Assembly (NCBI GenBank): GCA_963921425.1
Contig: OY992833.1
Coordinates: forward strand, 16,905,738-16,969,737
Source of the DNA: Dryas octopetala
Lineage: Eukaryota; Streptophyta; Magnoliopsida; Rosales; Rosaceae
Length of the DNA stretch: 64,000 nt
Direction of reading: 5' to 3'
Shown here: in pieces, positions 45,542-57,689 of the stretch
Numbering within the stretch: position 1 is the first letter of the stretch
Layout: each line of letters begins with the position of its first letter
The notes under the pieces: generated by a model
Databases searched by the model: none
The model's input: only the letters and a program-made list of their open reading frames with translations
What the model was told of the DNA's origin: nothing
Position numbers and translations under genes: made by a program

Positions 45542-46038
45542 GGCATTTTTACCCAAATACCACCTGAATTATAGGGGGTGTGCTCAAATACCACCCAAAC
45601 TTTTTTTCTTGCCAATTTACTACCTGAAATTATCAAAATGTGCTAATTTGCCACCTAACATCCATTTTTCTGTTAAATCATCAAAAAATTTTCCAAACTT
45701 CCCATTTTGTCCTTGAAAACAATAAAAAAAATATTATTATTTTAAAAACTTTTTTTAAAATATAATTATAAAAAAACTTAAAAACTAAAAAATAAAAAAT
45801 GGAAATACCCTTTTTTTAAGGGGGTTTACTTAGATTTTTTTTTTTAAATATTTAAAAAGCTTTTTTTATATAAATGACGAAAATACCCTTGAAATAAACA
45901 GAAAATTTAACTAAAGTGACGGTAGGTGGTAGATTGGCCAATATGTGAAAGTTCAGCTGGCAAATTGGCAAGAAAAAAAGTTTGGGTGGTATTTGAGCAC
46001 ACCCTCTATAGTTCAGGTGGTATTTGAATAAAAAAGCC
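45542..46038. mobile_element. Mutator-like MITE, 497 bp, long TIRs
   Basis: The left end GGCATTTTTACCCAAATACC and the right end (reverse complement) GGCTTTTTTATTCAAATACC continue as near-identical inverted repeats for about 90 bp (GTGTGCTCAAATACCACCCA; TTTTTTTCTTGCCAATTT). Flanking 9-mers TTAACTAAT (45533-45541) and TTAATTAAT (46039-46047) differ at one base, consistent with a 9-bp Mutator-type duplication. There is no ORF. Confidence 0.82.
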
Positions 46039-46367
46039 TTAATTAATAATGGTTAGAATCACTAGTTTTTAAATAAATAAAATACTGCAACATCATTTGA
46101 TAATTAAAAATGGTTCCCATATGACTCCATGCCCTTAGACAAACAATAAAAGAAAAAATCGCATGCATATACCACTAAAACCAACTCATAAGTCCAAATA
46201 TAATAGATATGACCCAAGAACTCAAGAAGTGCTCCACCTTCCATGTGATTTGATTTGTTATTGTCTAATATTGGGATATAAATATCCCAAAAAAAAGTGA
46301 AATATATACATACAGTTCTTCTCTAGAGAGGAATCACGTCATCTTATATGAACCTGCAAAAAATTAA

Positions 46368-46752
46368 GTGCCCGTTTGGTTCACGGAATTGATTTCTTGG
46401 GAAATCAATTCCTTTGCATTTTTCAGTGAGAAGGGAATGTGAAATTCTCTTTCCTGTGTTTGGTAAGCTTGGGAAAGTATTAGGAATTAAGTCAGTTTTC
46501 CAATTATACACTCATCTATTATTTATTTTAAAATAATAACTAGATTAATTTTGTCCAAAAAGAAGCAATAAATGTTTTCCCAAGAGAGGGAAAAACAAAA
46601 CACAAGTTGGAGCAAGGGTCTCATTTTTCTCCCAATATGGGCATCAGATTTTCTTGGATGAGGAATTGATTTCTCTTCCTTGTACTTACCAAACGTGGGA
46701 ATGAAATTGATTTCTCATTCACAGACCTCCAAAATTTAAACCAAACGGGTCC
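46368..46752. mobile_element. PIF/Harbinger (Tourist-like) MITE, 385 bp
   Basis: TIRs GTGCCCGTTTGGTT and (reverse complement) GGACCCGTTTGGTT, flanked by TAA at 46365-46367 and 46753-46755. Inner parts pair loosely (TCAATTCC, GGGAATG). No coding capacity. Confidence 0.88.
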
Positions 46753-47033
46753 TAAGTACAGATGATCCGCACTTGAGAAAAATTATATATATATATATAT
46801 AGAATTTTCACATATGCGGATGATCTGATTTTTTTTTTTTTTTTTTGCAAATGTGTATAAGATCGATGATGTGCTTCTTGTTTATGTCATTCTATACGCC
46901 TTCCAAAAAACAATTGCGGACATCCTCTCTTAAGGACTGTATACAAGTATTTGAAGCGATAGTTTGGCTCGACAATCATAATAGTGCACCATTTTTGTGA
47001 AATTAGAAATCACCCTTATATATATATATATAA

Positions 47034-47430
47034 GGAGTGCTCTAAAATTAACTGGTTAGTAAATTAATACGAAACTAACCATGCTTTTGGGACCACCACA
47101 TAATTAATCTCATAATCCGAACCGTCAATTATTTAGGTCATATTTCAAAGATCATCATTGCAAAAAATCAACTAAATCGGAAATCATGTACTTATCTAAT
47201 TCAGATCAAATAAATAGACGATCAGTGTTTTGGATAAAAGCATAGAAATAGTTGTTGTTATAATCAAATGACTAAATGACTTCTGATTTTGAAGATTTTT
47301 TACAGGAATAATCTTTGAAGTATGGTCTAAAAAATATACGGTTCGGATTTTGAGATTACATTATGCAATGGTCTCAACAGGATAGTTAGTTTTGTATTAA
47401 TTTACTAACAAGTTAATTTTAGAGCATTCT
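47034..47430. mobile_element. Foldback MITE, about 397 bp
   Basis: The left end GGAGTGCTCTAAAATTAACT pairs with the right end (reverse complement AGAATGCTCTAAAATTAACT). The match extends through TGTTAGTAAATTAATAC. Inner arms carry GATCATCATTGCAAAAAATC and AAATCGGAAATCAT, shared with the foldback at 57690-58408. The flanking 9-mers are AT-dinucleotide-rich and match only 7 of 9. Confidence 0.75.
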
Positions 47431-48577
47431 TGTATATATGAATATGAGGCAGAAGGAGTAGCATGCATGTTGTGCGACTGTGACTCAGTTATTAAGTAAA
47501 CTTTGAATCTAGGGAACAAGTCAAGACTTATGGTGATCAATTGGTAATATCATGAAGGACATGATTATAGATTATGGACGATCAGGATTTGAACTAGTTG
47601 TGGGGATCAATTATGGATCAAATAATTAGTATGATCGATCATATAAAATATATCACTTATTCACATTGAGATCCAGTATCAAGCTGTACTAAGACTTTTT
47701 TAAATAAAACTTCAGACTGAACTCCAAAAGTAATTACATTGGAGATAATATCGATGCATGGTGAACCGCAATCCTTGTAAGTGTCCAACAACTATTTAGC
47801 TGTGTGACAATTGTTTCATGCATGTATGCATGTGTCCCATATTGATTTTAGATTAAACATGGAGGTTGAGCCTTAAATTCACAACATTAAAATATATACT
47901 TGGCTTTTAATTAGGACCTAGCTAGGTTGGGCCAAGACATTGAAATGCAATAGTGGTTGCTACCAGCAATGGACTGGTTGTATGTATCCTTTGTCCAATC
48001 TTAAAATGTGGATTAAATGGCGAATTCTGCTGCTGCAAAACTGTAAAGTCAAAGACATTAAAACTTTTGTATGGGTTTAATTTGGCCCTTTTTGGGAGGT
48101 TGGTTAGCATGTCATTAGGCTGAGGACCATAATTGTCAAACCCATGTGGGGGCACAATTAATTAAACCCGTTATGGATGCTTTTTAATTAACTCTATAGC
48201 TAGAGAACATTATGCTTGTGCATCAACAAAAATTTATGTTTTAGGGTCTAGATTAATGCAAGTTGTGGCAACTTTTGAAGAATTTAGCACAAGTTGATTA
48301 ATGCACGTACGTAAGTGGTTAAGGTCCAGTAATTATTAACTTAAGCCCTCTTTCTCTTAGAAAATTACAAATGTTTTTTGAGACTTCTAGAGAAATTTAA
48401 ACAATGGGTATATAACTATATACAAGTGCTTCAGAATTATAGTTGCCAACGTACATACAATTATATTATATAAGATGCGTGTATACATTTTCTTTTTCAC
48501 AATAAATAATCATATATGTAACTAATATATGAAGAGATGTTGTTAAAGGAATGTTGTATATACACTAGTTACACTTA
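47431..48577. other. Intergenic; no gene seen
   Basis: AT-rich sequence with no recognisable frame. A 77-codon minus-strand frame at 47922-48155 has no features I can place. Confidence 0.4.
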
Positions 48578-49023
48578 GGCTAAGTTTGTTTCACTGTGCT
48601 AGTCAGCGCTAGCTAGGATTGTGTTAAATAACAAAGTAAACCCACGTTTGGTAAGACCCGGTATTATTTTAAATGAGATTATTTAGCACCGCTCCATCTA
48701 ATAAAAATCATATATTTTTTTAATAAAATACATAAATCAATCAATATTTTTAGGCATTGAAATTAATAAAATTTATTTTAATAATTAATATATTTTATTT
48801 ATTTACAAATTAATATAATTATAACTCAGTCCGACCATGCACCAAATTAACACAGGATAATGTTATTTAGTTTATCCAGCTTCATAGTCCGACACAACAC
48901 AAAAACACGGATAACACTTAGTCATGCTTACTCCAGTCCAACACTATCCAGCATAATCCATAAGAATAGTCCAATCCATAAGAATAGTCCAATCCAACAC
49001 AGTCCGGCGTGCCAAACGTAGCC
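48578..49023. mobile_element. PIF/Harbinger MITE, 446 bp
   Basis: TIRs GGCTAAGTTTG and (reverse complement) GGCTACGTTTG, flanked by TTA at 48575-48577 and 49024-49026. Near the right end, CCATAAGAATAGTCCAAT is duplicated in tandem. No ORF. Confidence 0.85.
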
Positions 49024-49026
49024 TTA

Positions 49027-51343
49027 GGGATTTCTCCCATCAATGTGGGATTGTTAAGGAAGATCCCTCTTTAAGTTCATACATTTTGAAATATCCAATT
49101 GAAGAGTTTAAATTGTTATGTGAAGAGATGCTATATATGCAGTTAGCCCAATTAATATATATATTTGACTAGTGTTCATCAAAACTAACCACTTAATTAC
49201 CATGAAACAAAATAAGCAAAACTCAATCCATTTCTCCGGATTAATTAGATATGCTAGCTATATATTTTACTTAGATCTGATTCATTATATATATAGGATA
49301 ACCAAAGTCAGAAAGTCACGCTCTAGGTTTTAATGCATGTGAATGTTTTTTAATGCAAAATATGAAAACTTAAGTATAATATAACAAGCCCTTTTTGTTT
49401 GGTTTTCTAAAGTAATCTGTCCCTATTTAATATAACCAACTTTTTCTCTTTAGCATTTTCAATTGTTTTATTAATTTTGTTTCTCACCAACGGAACCATT
49501 GATGGTGATAATGCTACAACAGCTGTTTTTCTTGTTCGAGTTGATTGAGAACTTAAGACCATTTATGAAAATTTAGTGCTTAGTATATAATGCTATTTAG
49601 GACCAGATACAAGTGGGCAAATTACATATATAGAGTACAATCTAGGGGTGCTTCTACCGACTATAATTTACTGTTGTTTTAAATGATGTTACCTTATTTA
49701 TTAACAAGGTGATCAGTTCTAGATGAACCATGCATCCAACTAATTACAGAACATGAATTAATGTTTCTGTGTTGGGACCAAAAGAGAAATGTCCAAGGCA
49801 TGCATAAATCATTCTGATAAGAAAAAAAAGGCTATAAACGTGTCCCAATTGATTGACACTGCAAAATTTTGCATATATGATTGGTGCAGGGCGATGTTTG
49901 CACAATTCTAAGTGTCAATGTTTGCACCTCAAGTCGTCTCTTAATATTGTTGGTGTCGAGTTTGATACCAAAAGGCATTATAATTAGTACAACTTTGAGA
50001 AATATTCCACTTAATACATCTAGTGATAGACAATTACATATCCATTGTATGATAATTGCATTTGATTCGCACAATTCTTAACAACCTAGCTCCATCTTAA
50101 ATCAAATCAAAATTCTTGAAAAATTCCTCTCTAAACTCACCTTGAATCAATCTTAATTGTCCATCGTTCTAACGGAAATCATCCAATTTGTTGGAAAATC
50201 ACCTGCGCAACTCCACCTTGAGCATTAAATGGTCCTTTGCAAATTCCTCTTTTATCCCATTCAAGATTTCTCGAGTCTATTCCACCCTTGAGTTCTTAGA
50301 ATTTTTTCAAAACTGCTCCACCTATTGGGCAATTGATGTGTGATTGACCATGTGACTCCTCCATCTCCAATGATGATGATCACGTGCAAGTGGCTCCACT
50401 TGTTGGAGGCTCACGTCTTTCTCGGCCTCCGGTTGCACTGATATTGTCTTTAATATTTAATGTTTAAGAGTGCTTACGTAGGAAATATATAAAAGTTTTT
50501 ATTAAAAATCAAAGCGTTTTATGTGAATATACTAAAAAGTGTTTTAATTATAATCCCAAAGCACTTTCAAATTTATTTGCCAAACGCAACTTTAAAAGGG
50601 CTTTTAAACTTTTTTTTAGAACTAGTAAACAGGCATCTCAGAGCAATTAAATATTCAAATTATGTAAAAAATTGACATGTCATCCACATCCGTTTATCAC
50701 TAAAAATTTGGATAATAGGTGGTGCCTTAAATATTATTGTTTCTTATTTGATGAGGAGGGATTGGTTTTCATCTACCCTCCTTAATTTTATTAGATAAAT
50801 TAATTTAGTTCATTCAAATTTATCCACACAAAAATGCATGCAAATTAAGGAGATTACTTTATTTTCCCTTGGTAAATGTGCGTGCCTGCAATAATATTAT
50901 GAATCCTCTAACTTGCTCCTTAATTTTTTAAGCTAGCTAATTATTCTATCAAATTCTAGAATCTTGGAAAAGCATGAATCTCTTACTTGCGTAGCTGAGA
51001 GGTAAAAGGTCTATATATATATATATATATATCTATCCTGAAAGAAGAAAATTCAAACTAGGATGAGAAAATTAATATCAAGGTGGGAAAAGGTCTTTTA
51101 TTCATATAAGGAAATTGAACATGGTAGTGACCCTTTACATGATCATTGGGAAAAGTACATATGATTCCAAGAAGTGGTAGCTAGCTAGCTCGATCTCTCA
51201 TCTCTATATATGACATGAATCCATGTTTTTATGAGACACAAGTTTCTCGTTTATGACTTGTATATATAACTTCCTTGACTTAATTCCTTGCCAACACCAT
51301 CCACAAAATGCCAAATTCTCCAGCATATGCATACGTTACCTAG
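49027..51343. other. Intergenic region downstream of IAA33
   Basis: AT-rich. A stretch at 50470-50610 (AGCACTTTCAAATTTATTTG, CCAAACGCAACTTTAAAAG) looks like part of a decayed MITE. Clusters of TAGCTAGCT and an (AT)n tract at about 51011-51032 are present. No gene found. Confidence 0.45.
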
Positions 51344-51738
51344 CTATGTACTACTCTTTCTTCCCCTCCTTGAATTTCCCTTGGCTGGCAGTATTCTAAT
51401 TCTCTTTGCAACTCGTACAAAATCCCTGTACAACACACACAGACACACACAAAAACAAATCAGAGATTATTCAAGTTTAACATGAAGTAGTAGAAAGATT
51501 ACACCACTAGATATCATAAGAAGGTAATCTAACATGTAAAAAAATCTGACATGTTATATTATTAAACTAACAACATTAAGATCATCAGAAATTTTTCTCT
51601 TTCTAAATAGCGTGAGACGATGTTGCATATTATCTTCTTAAACAATCAATTTATTTAAGTATTTTATCTGAATTGGCAGTTTAATAACATAACTTTCTAA
51701 GAAGAAAAAATTAGCCATCAGAGATACCTTAAATACAT

Positions 51739-51778
<40 letters not shown>

Positions 51779-52241
51779 CTCACTTCCAATTAAGGTCACC
51801 GGCAAGAAGAAGGTCATTCTCCATGTCTTCATAAGCAATAACATGGCCAGGAACAGCATTTGAAAGATCAAGATCCTTGTCAATGACAGCTCCCCCATCC
51901 CCGCCATCGACGAACATTTGGCGGAGGGCCTTGGCAAGGCTCTGGTAGCTTGTATGGTTGTGGAGACTGATGCGCTGGCAGATCGACCGGCCTTCGAGCA
52001 CGACGGTGACCGGAGGGACCAACGTGGAAACAAGTTCGTCATCAAGAAGTCCCGGGAAGCCATGGAGACCAGTGCCATTATGATTAGGGTTTCTAATCAT
52101 CATATGATGATGATGATGATGATGTTGATGATGAGAAGAAGGTGGAGTGCTAATTGCACCACCACCACCACCAAGCTGCTGTCTCCTCTCTTGCCACCTC
52201 CTTTTCAAGGACTCTTGTCTCTGCAAATCAAAAGCGTTCAT
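51344..52241 (-). CDS. IAA33: IAA33, non-canonical Aux/IAA protein
   Basis: Two exons on the minus strand: 52241-51784 and 51425-51344. The donor is TGGAA|GTGAGT and the acceptor TACAG|GGATTT; the split AA/G codon gives NWK-DFVRVAKRIRILP. The product is 179 aa. Residues about 77-175 form the PB1 domain of Aux/IAA proteins: domain III, PVTVVLEGRSICQRISL...YQSLAKALRQMFVDG, and domain IV, GHVIAYEDMENDLLLAGDL plus DFVRVAKRIRIL. There is no EAR-type LxLxL and no GWPP degron. The N-terminus is instead Gln/Arg-rich, then Gly-, His- and Asn-rich (eight consecutive His at 39-46). Known IAA33-type proteins are therefore not subject to auxin-triggered TIR1/AFB turnover and act by pairing with ARFs or other Aux/IAAs. 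The intron (51426-51783) holds (CA)n and (TA)n runs. The frame that continues past 51784 is intron read-through. Confidence 0.93.
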
Positions 52242-55203
52242 ACTTTTTTTTCCCTCTTTAATTTACTCTCTCTCTCTCTACTCTATATATTAAGTGTAGA
52301 AATGGATATATATATATATATAGCTAAGGAAGTGAAATGGGTTTGGTGTTTTGGTGGGATTTAAGTTAAGGAGAGAATTAGGAATGGAGTAAGGAACTGA
52401 TGAGAAGGGTTTGGTATTTGGTGGATTTGAGAAGAGGGAGAGAGATGGAGTAAAACTTGGTGGGGGTGTTGCGTCTTGGTAAAAATGTATAAATAGGAGA
52501 GAGTTAGGGAGGGAGGAGAGAGAGACGACAGAGCACAAATGTCGGGACTGGTCTCAGCTTTCTCTCTTTCTCTGTTAATTAGGTGCTGAAACCGCCTCAG
52601 TGCTTTAATTCCTCTTTACTTTTGATAAGTCATTTAATATATACCATCTTATCAAAACAAAATAAAAGTCATTTAATACCCAAAGAAAATTGGAAAAAAA
52701 CATTAATTATAAAAAAAGAAAAACCATTTATGGCATGGGTGAATATATAGCTCACATACGTCATTATTTATAGGTTTTGGAATTAGTTAAAGTGACCAGA
52801 GTAAGGAACTAGCAGTTGTTGGGTAAGGGAGTAAATTTACTTACAATGCATCTAAATTTTATCACACCTCCCTTAATTACAAAAAGTGACAAGAGTAAGT
52901 AGAGTAATAACTTAGGATTAACATTAAGATACTCATATATAAGCTCTTTTGAATTTTCCTTCATTCGCTTCGCGGGAACCGCACAGCCATAATTTGATTC
53001 TTTTTAGTGCAGCAAAAAAAAAATTATGACCACATTTACTAGTTATACTAATTATATTATCGATTATATCCCTTTTTTATCACATAATTAAGATTCATGG
53101 GACAGACCTGTTTGCATGGCCGGTTCCATTTTCTAGGACCATTTTTAAGATCTATGAGTCTTGTAGGAGAAGTGAAACTTGGGTTCTTTTCCACACATAA
53201 ACACAAGAAGAAAAAAAACAACGGATATGTTTTCTTATTTAGAACTCAAAATAGGGAGGGAAAAAGATTTTTATTTTTGTATAACAAGAGAACAAACATG
53301 ACTGAGTTAGTTGTGATAGAGCATTTTTTAAAAGTTAATTTTCATGTTAATATAATTTTTTAAGTGCACATAAAATTTTTTTTTTCTTAAAAGATTGTGG
53401 GGTTTTTTTTAGAGGGTGTACAATGTTTTTATGTGAGAGTACGTCTTGTGTCATAAAAGAGTCAGACAGAACAAGGACCAATGAAAAATGTGATAGTAAT
53501 ATGAGATGTGTGATCAATTGTAGCACCACTAATTGTGTCATATAAGAGTCGACGTACAACTCACTTACCCTATTAATTTTCATTAAATCTACTCAGTACT
53601 AATTACCATGACCTCTCTCTCTCTTTAATCTGAGTCGTAAGGAACATGTAAAACTTAGATAAATGGCTATGTGTCTGTGTGAGAGAGAGAGAGAGTAGGA
53701 CATGTGGGTACTAACCAATACTATACGTAGGGTGAGAAAGAGTGAGGGATGTTTGCTTGTGAGTGCAAAAGAGGGTGTGTGCGTGTGTGTCTCCATTCTT
53801 GTACTTTTCTTTAATATTTTTTTTCTTTTGGGTTTTTGCATTGTATATTAATCTAGGGTAGGTGCTGTCATGAAAATAATTTTTAAAAATTAATAAATAG
53901 TATGTATGGGGATGGTGTTAATTTAATAATTAAAAATGCGTGAAGGAAAAGCAAGCTGAAGCTGTAAAGACAATAATTTAATAATTATTAAATAATTAAA
54001 ATACAAATAAACTATGGAAAATAAATAAACAAAGAATCTTGTAAATTGAAATGCATGGGCTTTGGAGACGACCGCGCTGCGGTCGCCGAACGGCTCGCTA
54101 CTTTGACTCTCAGATGGTCGGAAGGAAGCCATGTCATTCCATCCTCTCTATAAAATGAAAAATAAAAATAAAAAGAATCAAAGTGGTGTTTAATTACTAG
54201 TTTCTACTTTCTACCATTTTTTCTTCCAAAGACCACTATGTCCCTTGTCAACTCATCTTAATTAGCACTTGCCAAGTTGCCATGCTTATAAAGTTAATTA
54301 CAAATGAAACCTCAGTAGAACTGTAGAAGTACCCAAGGCAAGTCATAGTTCTTGATAGAAACAAAACTTGAAGCTGACATGAATTTGAAAATGAAAAACA
54401 CATAATAATAAAGAAGTCGAGTTAATATTAAATATGAACAATTTAATTAGGATTAATTATGAAGAAAGTCAAGTGAAACCACCGTTTCAGACTTTCTTCA
54501 AATTTTATAGAGCCTTTATATATTGTGTAATTAGGCCCATGTAATATATCTAATATTTTGAGTAGTTATAATAATATTTGCAGAGTACTTATCAAAAGAA
54601 AATCATGTGAATGTATATGGAAGGTCAAGAATCTCATTTTTATTGTTCGTCTCAATTCCAGAATTTTAGAATCAGCCATTTGTCTAATTTGAACCGACAA
54701 GTAAAACTCAACAGGTATTATAAGAAGATATTGTTATTTTTCTTACTTTTTTTTTTTTTTTCATTTATTGACTTTGTATTTTATGAAATCTTATAAAATT
54801 ATAGATAAGAGGATTTTTTTTTATCTAGAGCTAGGGAAGGGGAATTCAAACTTGTGATCTCTCGCAATATATATTGATAAGAGAAACACTGCTAGACTAG
54901 CTAATAGCTAGCTGAGTATATATATATATATACTAGCCGGGTATGCCAAGTGCCATAGGAGAGAAAGTTCATGCATGGGGGAGATCGACCAAGCTGAAGC
55001 ATCAAGCAGCGTGCATGCGAGGATGACTGACATTGACTGAATTGCTGATGGTTTCACCTACCAGACCAGTAAGATGATTATTTAAGTTATCTTGGGTAGT
55101 TATTTCAGCTTTAGAAACCCTTTCTTGGAATTAAAGGTTAACTTTGCTATGGTATATTTTGGTTGAGGCCTTCATATATGGTATCAAGTTATGATAATGT
55201 TGT
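52242..55203. other. Upstream region of IAA33 and further intergenic DNA
   Basis: Near the gene there are CT repeats (52265-52283) and a TATTTATA-type TATA candidate at about 52488-52495 for minus-strand transcription, some 250 bp before the start codon. Farther out the DNA is AT-rich with a GAGAGA run near 53681-53695. An isolated GC-rich island lies at 54058-54132. Confidence 0.45.
54058..54132 (-). other. GC-rich island, possible first exon or gene relic
   Basis: Read on the minus strand from ATG 54130-54132 it encodes MASFRPSESQSSEPFGDRSA then VVSKAHA, before the frame passes into AT-rich low-complexity sequence. The base composition contrasts strongly with its surroundings. CGACCGC/GCGGTCG forms a short palindrome (around 54068-54088). 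No partner exon or homolog is recognised. Confidence 0.25.
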
Positions 55204-55829
55204 CACACTACAAGAAAAATATATTTGGGCGACAAAATTTTGAGAGACGAATCAGAAACTTTGTCGCCTAATCCCATCCAGGTTTATTCGTCGCCCAAGA
55301 TAAATTTGGGCGACGAATATAATTTTCCTCGCCTAAAGGTACTTTGGGCGACGACAATATTTCGTCGCTTCAAATCACGCGCCAAAACAATAGTTGATCC
55401 ATACGTTGGGCGACGAACATGCATATTCCTCGCCCAAAGTCTCATTGACTTTTTTTTTTTGTACAATTTTATGTAGGTTATATTCATATAATGCGATCAT
55501 GTTTCCATTAATTCAAACCGTTCAATTTTTAATTCATCACTCAATAATCATCATTGCAAAAAATTAGCTCAATCGAAGATGTAAAAGTTACGTAACGGTG
55601 CTCGAATTTATGAACGATCATGAATTTTCTAATACTAATCGATCGAGTAGATGAATTCCGATTTGGCCGATTTTTTGCAGGGATGATCTTTTTTGTGCGA
55701 TCATTTCATGAGCCCATCGTTTTTGGTACATTTTATCATTTTAAGACTTCAAAAAATCGATTATTGTTTTGTTATTCTATTATTGTATACATACACTAAC
55801 ACATTTATAATTTGCTTAATATTTAACAG

Positions 55830-56579
55830 AAGAAGTTGGTCGCCAACGCCAGAAACCGGAAAGGGAAGCCGTTTAACCATCATAGTGGTCCGACGCCCAT
55901 CTCATATCGAGTGGAGTCGCAACGTCGGGTACATTATTATTTAATTTAATACATATATATTCTTTAATATTGTTTGGGTCTTTGACAAAATTATTTTCTT
56001 TTTCAGCGTGAGTCGCAATTTCCGGAGATAGACACTTTCGGGGATATCTATGTTCATCTCGGTTATGATGCAGCCAAGGCAAAACATGTTAGTTTTTTAT
56101 ATTTTAATTTTTTTCACAATTTTTTATATTTATTTTTCTAATTGGTTACTTGTATATATAACATTTTGAAGGATGAGATGGTGGCCAACTCGAGAATATA
56201 TTTGGAGAGCTTGGCAGAGCAGCACCCTCCAGGTACTCCGTTGGAGTCAATTCCAGTACCCGATCCCGATGTCGGATTTCGTATTATGATAGACTCATTA
56301 GGTGTTAGGCCCGGTAAGGAACTACGCGGCATGGGATATGGGCGGATTCGTGATGTTCGATCCTCGTCTTCGTCTTCATTTTCTTCTCAGCCATCTGCAG
56401 CCGTCGCAAGGTTGTCCGCTCAAGTGAAGAAGTTGCAGGAGGACTTACGAGCTGATAGAGCGAAGAAGGAGGCGTTGTATGCTACATTGACCAAGGCGAT
56501 ACTTGGGTTTGTCCCGCCACCATCTTCTCATCAACCTCCGTCAAATATGAATGATGATGATGCTACTGGTTTAGAATAG
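55830..56579 (+). pseudogene. Remnant of En/Spm-type plant transposase-associated ORF (Ptta/Transposase_24-like)
   Basis: Three segments join in phase 0 with GT-AG borders: 55830-55928 (KKLVANARNRKGKPF...HSGPTPISYR), 56007-56087 (RESQFPEIDTFGDIYVHLGY) and 56172-56579 (DEMVANSRIYLESLAEQHP...). The pattern 'KNRxKxxxxHxxGxxxxxxxxxE', then 'P..IDxFxxxYxxxG', then a coiled-coil tail with a Ser run (SSSSSSFSS) and VARLSAQVKKLQEDLRADRA matches the C-terminal part of plant En/Spm ORF proteins. The N-terminal half is missing, so I treat it as a remnant, although the visible frame is clean and could be expressed. Confidence 0.7.
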
Positions 56580-56829
56580 ATTGACCATTAGGGTTATTAC
56601 TACTTTGTATGAAATTATAATTTTGCTACTGACCTAGGGGGCCATTAGTGATTGTATGTACCGATTATATTTGCATACAGTATTAAATTGTTCCTACTTT
56701 GTATGGATATTTAGATATATAAATTTATTAATTTTGTTTTATATAGTTTTTGAATAAAGATTTTTTTTTAAATATTAAATTCAAATATATAATCTAAATT
56801 AAAAAAATTAAAAAAATGTATATATGTTT

Positions 56830-57285
56830 AGACGACAGAATTGTTCGTGTTTGGGCGACAAACTTAATTATTCCTCGCCTAAAGCGTGTTTGAGCGACGA
56901 AATTGTCCATCGCCTAACATGCTTTGGGAGATGAATAATTAAGTTCGTCGCCCAAAGCATGTTTGGGCGACGAAATTAATTATTCCTCTCCCAAAGCATG
57001 TTTAGGTGACGGACAATTTCGTCGCCCAAACATGCTTTAGGCGACGAACCTAATTTTTCCTCGCTCAAAACATGCTTTGGGCGAGGAAAAATATGCTTTA
57101 GGAGACAAACTAAATCCATCGCCCCAGGTATCCTTGGGCGACGAAATGTCCTGGTTCGTCGCCCAAAATCTTGGGTGTCATGGCTTGGGCGACTAAACTG
57201 TCAACGAACTCAGTTCGTCGCCCAAACGTTTGGGCGACAAAATTCGACTTTGGGAAAGGAACTAGGTTCGTCGCCCAAACCTTTT
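56830..57285. repeat. CACTA right subterminal repeat array
   Basis: Dense copies of TTGGGCGACGAA and its complement TTCGTCGCCCAA, spaced 15-40 bp, several in inverted pairs around CATGCTTT. They are presumed transposase or TNPA-like binding sites. Confidence 0.85.
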
Positions 57286-57689
57286 TTTCTTGTAGTGTCA
57301 GCTTAGGAAGTATTTTGCTGTGAAAACTGACAAGGTATACACCATGAATGAGATCGATTTGGTTTTTTTGTGACTTAAGTGAATAGGTTTACATGCCTGT
57401 AATTGTAATTGATAGTAGGCTGTTGCAACCAAGAGAAATGCTATGTAATGACTGTTTGTGTATGATGATACAAATGCAAGTCGCTAGCTTTTGATAAATG
57501 TAAGAAATTGCCAAGTTTTATTCAAATTTTAATGGATTTGTCCATGATGTTCATGACGCCAGGTTCATTAGTTTCTTTCGGTTCTTACTTTAGCTTGCAA
57601 ATATAGTAAGAGCAGAATTATTGTCAAACAAATTAACAAGGAATTAGTTGTAAATTAGCCCTTTATATATATATGTATATACATGTTCT

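Larger units (their letters stand above)
55207..57297 (+). mobile_element. Non-autonomous CACTA (En/Spm) transposon, 2,091 bp
   Basis: Starts CACTACAAGAAAAA and ends TTTTTTTCTTGTAGTG, the canonical CACTA terminal inverted repeats. A 3-bp target-site duplication TCA lies at 55204-55206 and 57298-57300. Both ends are packed with the 12-bp subterminal word TTGGGCGACGAA in both orientations (about nine near-copies in the first 230 bp, and more than fifteen between 56830 and 57285). In En/Spm-type elements such arrays bind the element's DNA-binding protein. The interior has a short three-exon remnant (55830-56579) and a foldback module (about 55500-55715). No transposase catalytic region is present. 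Confidence 0.95.
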
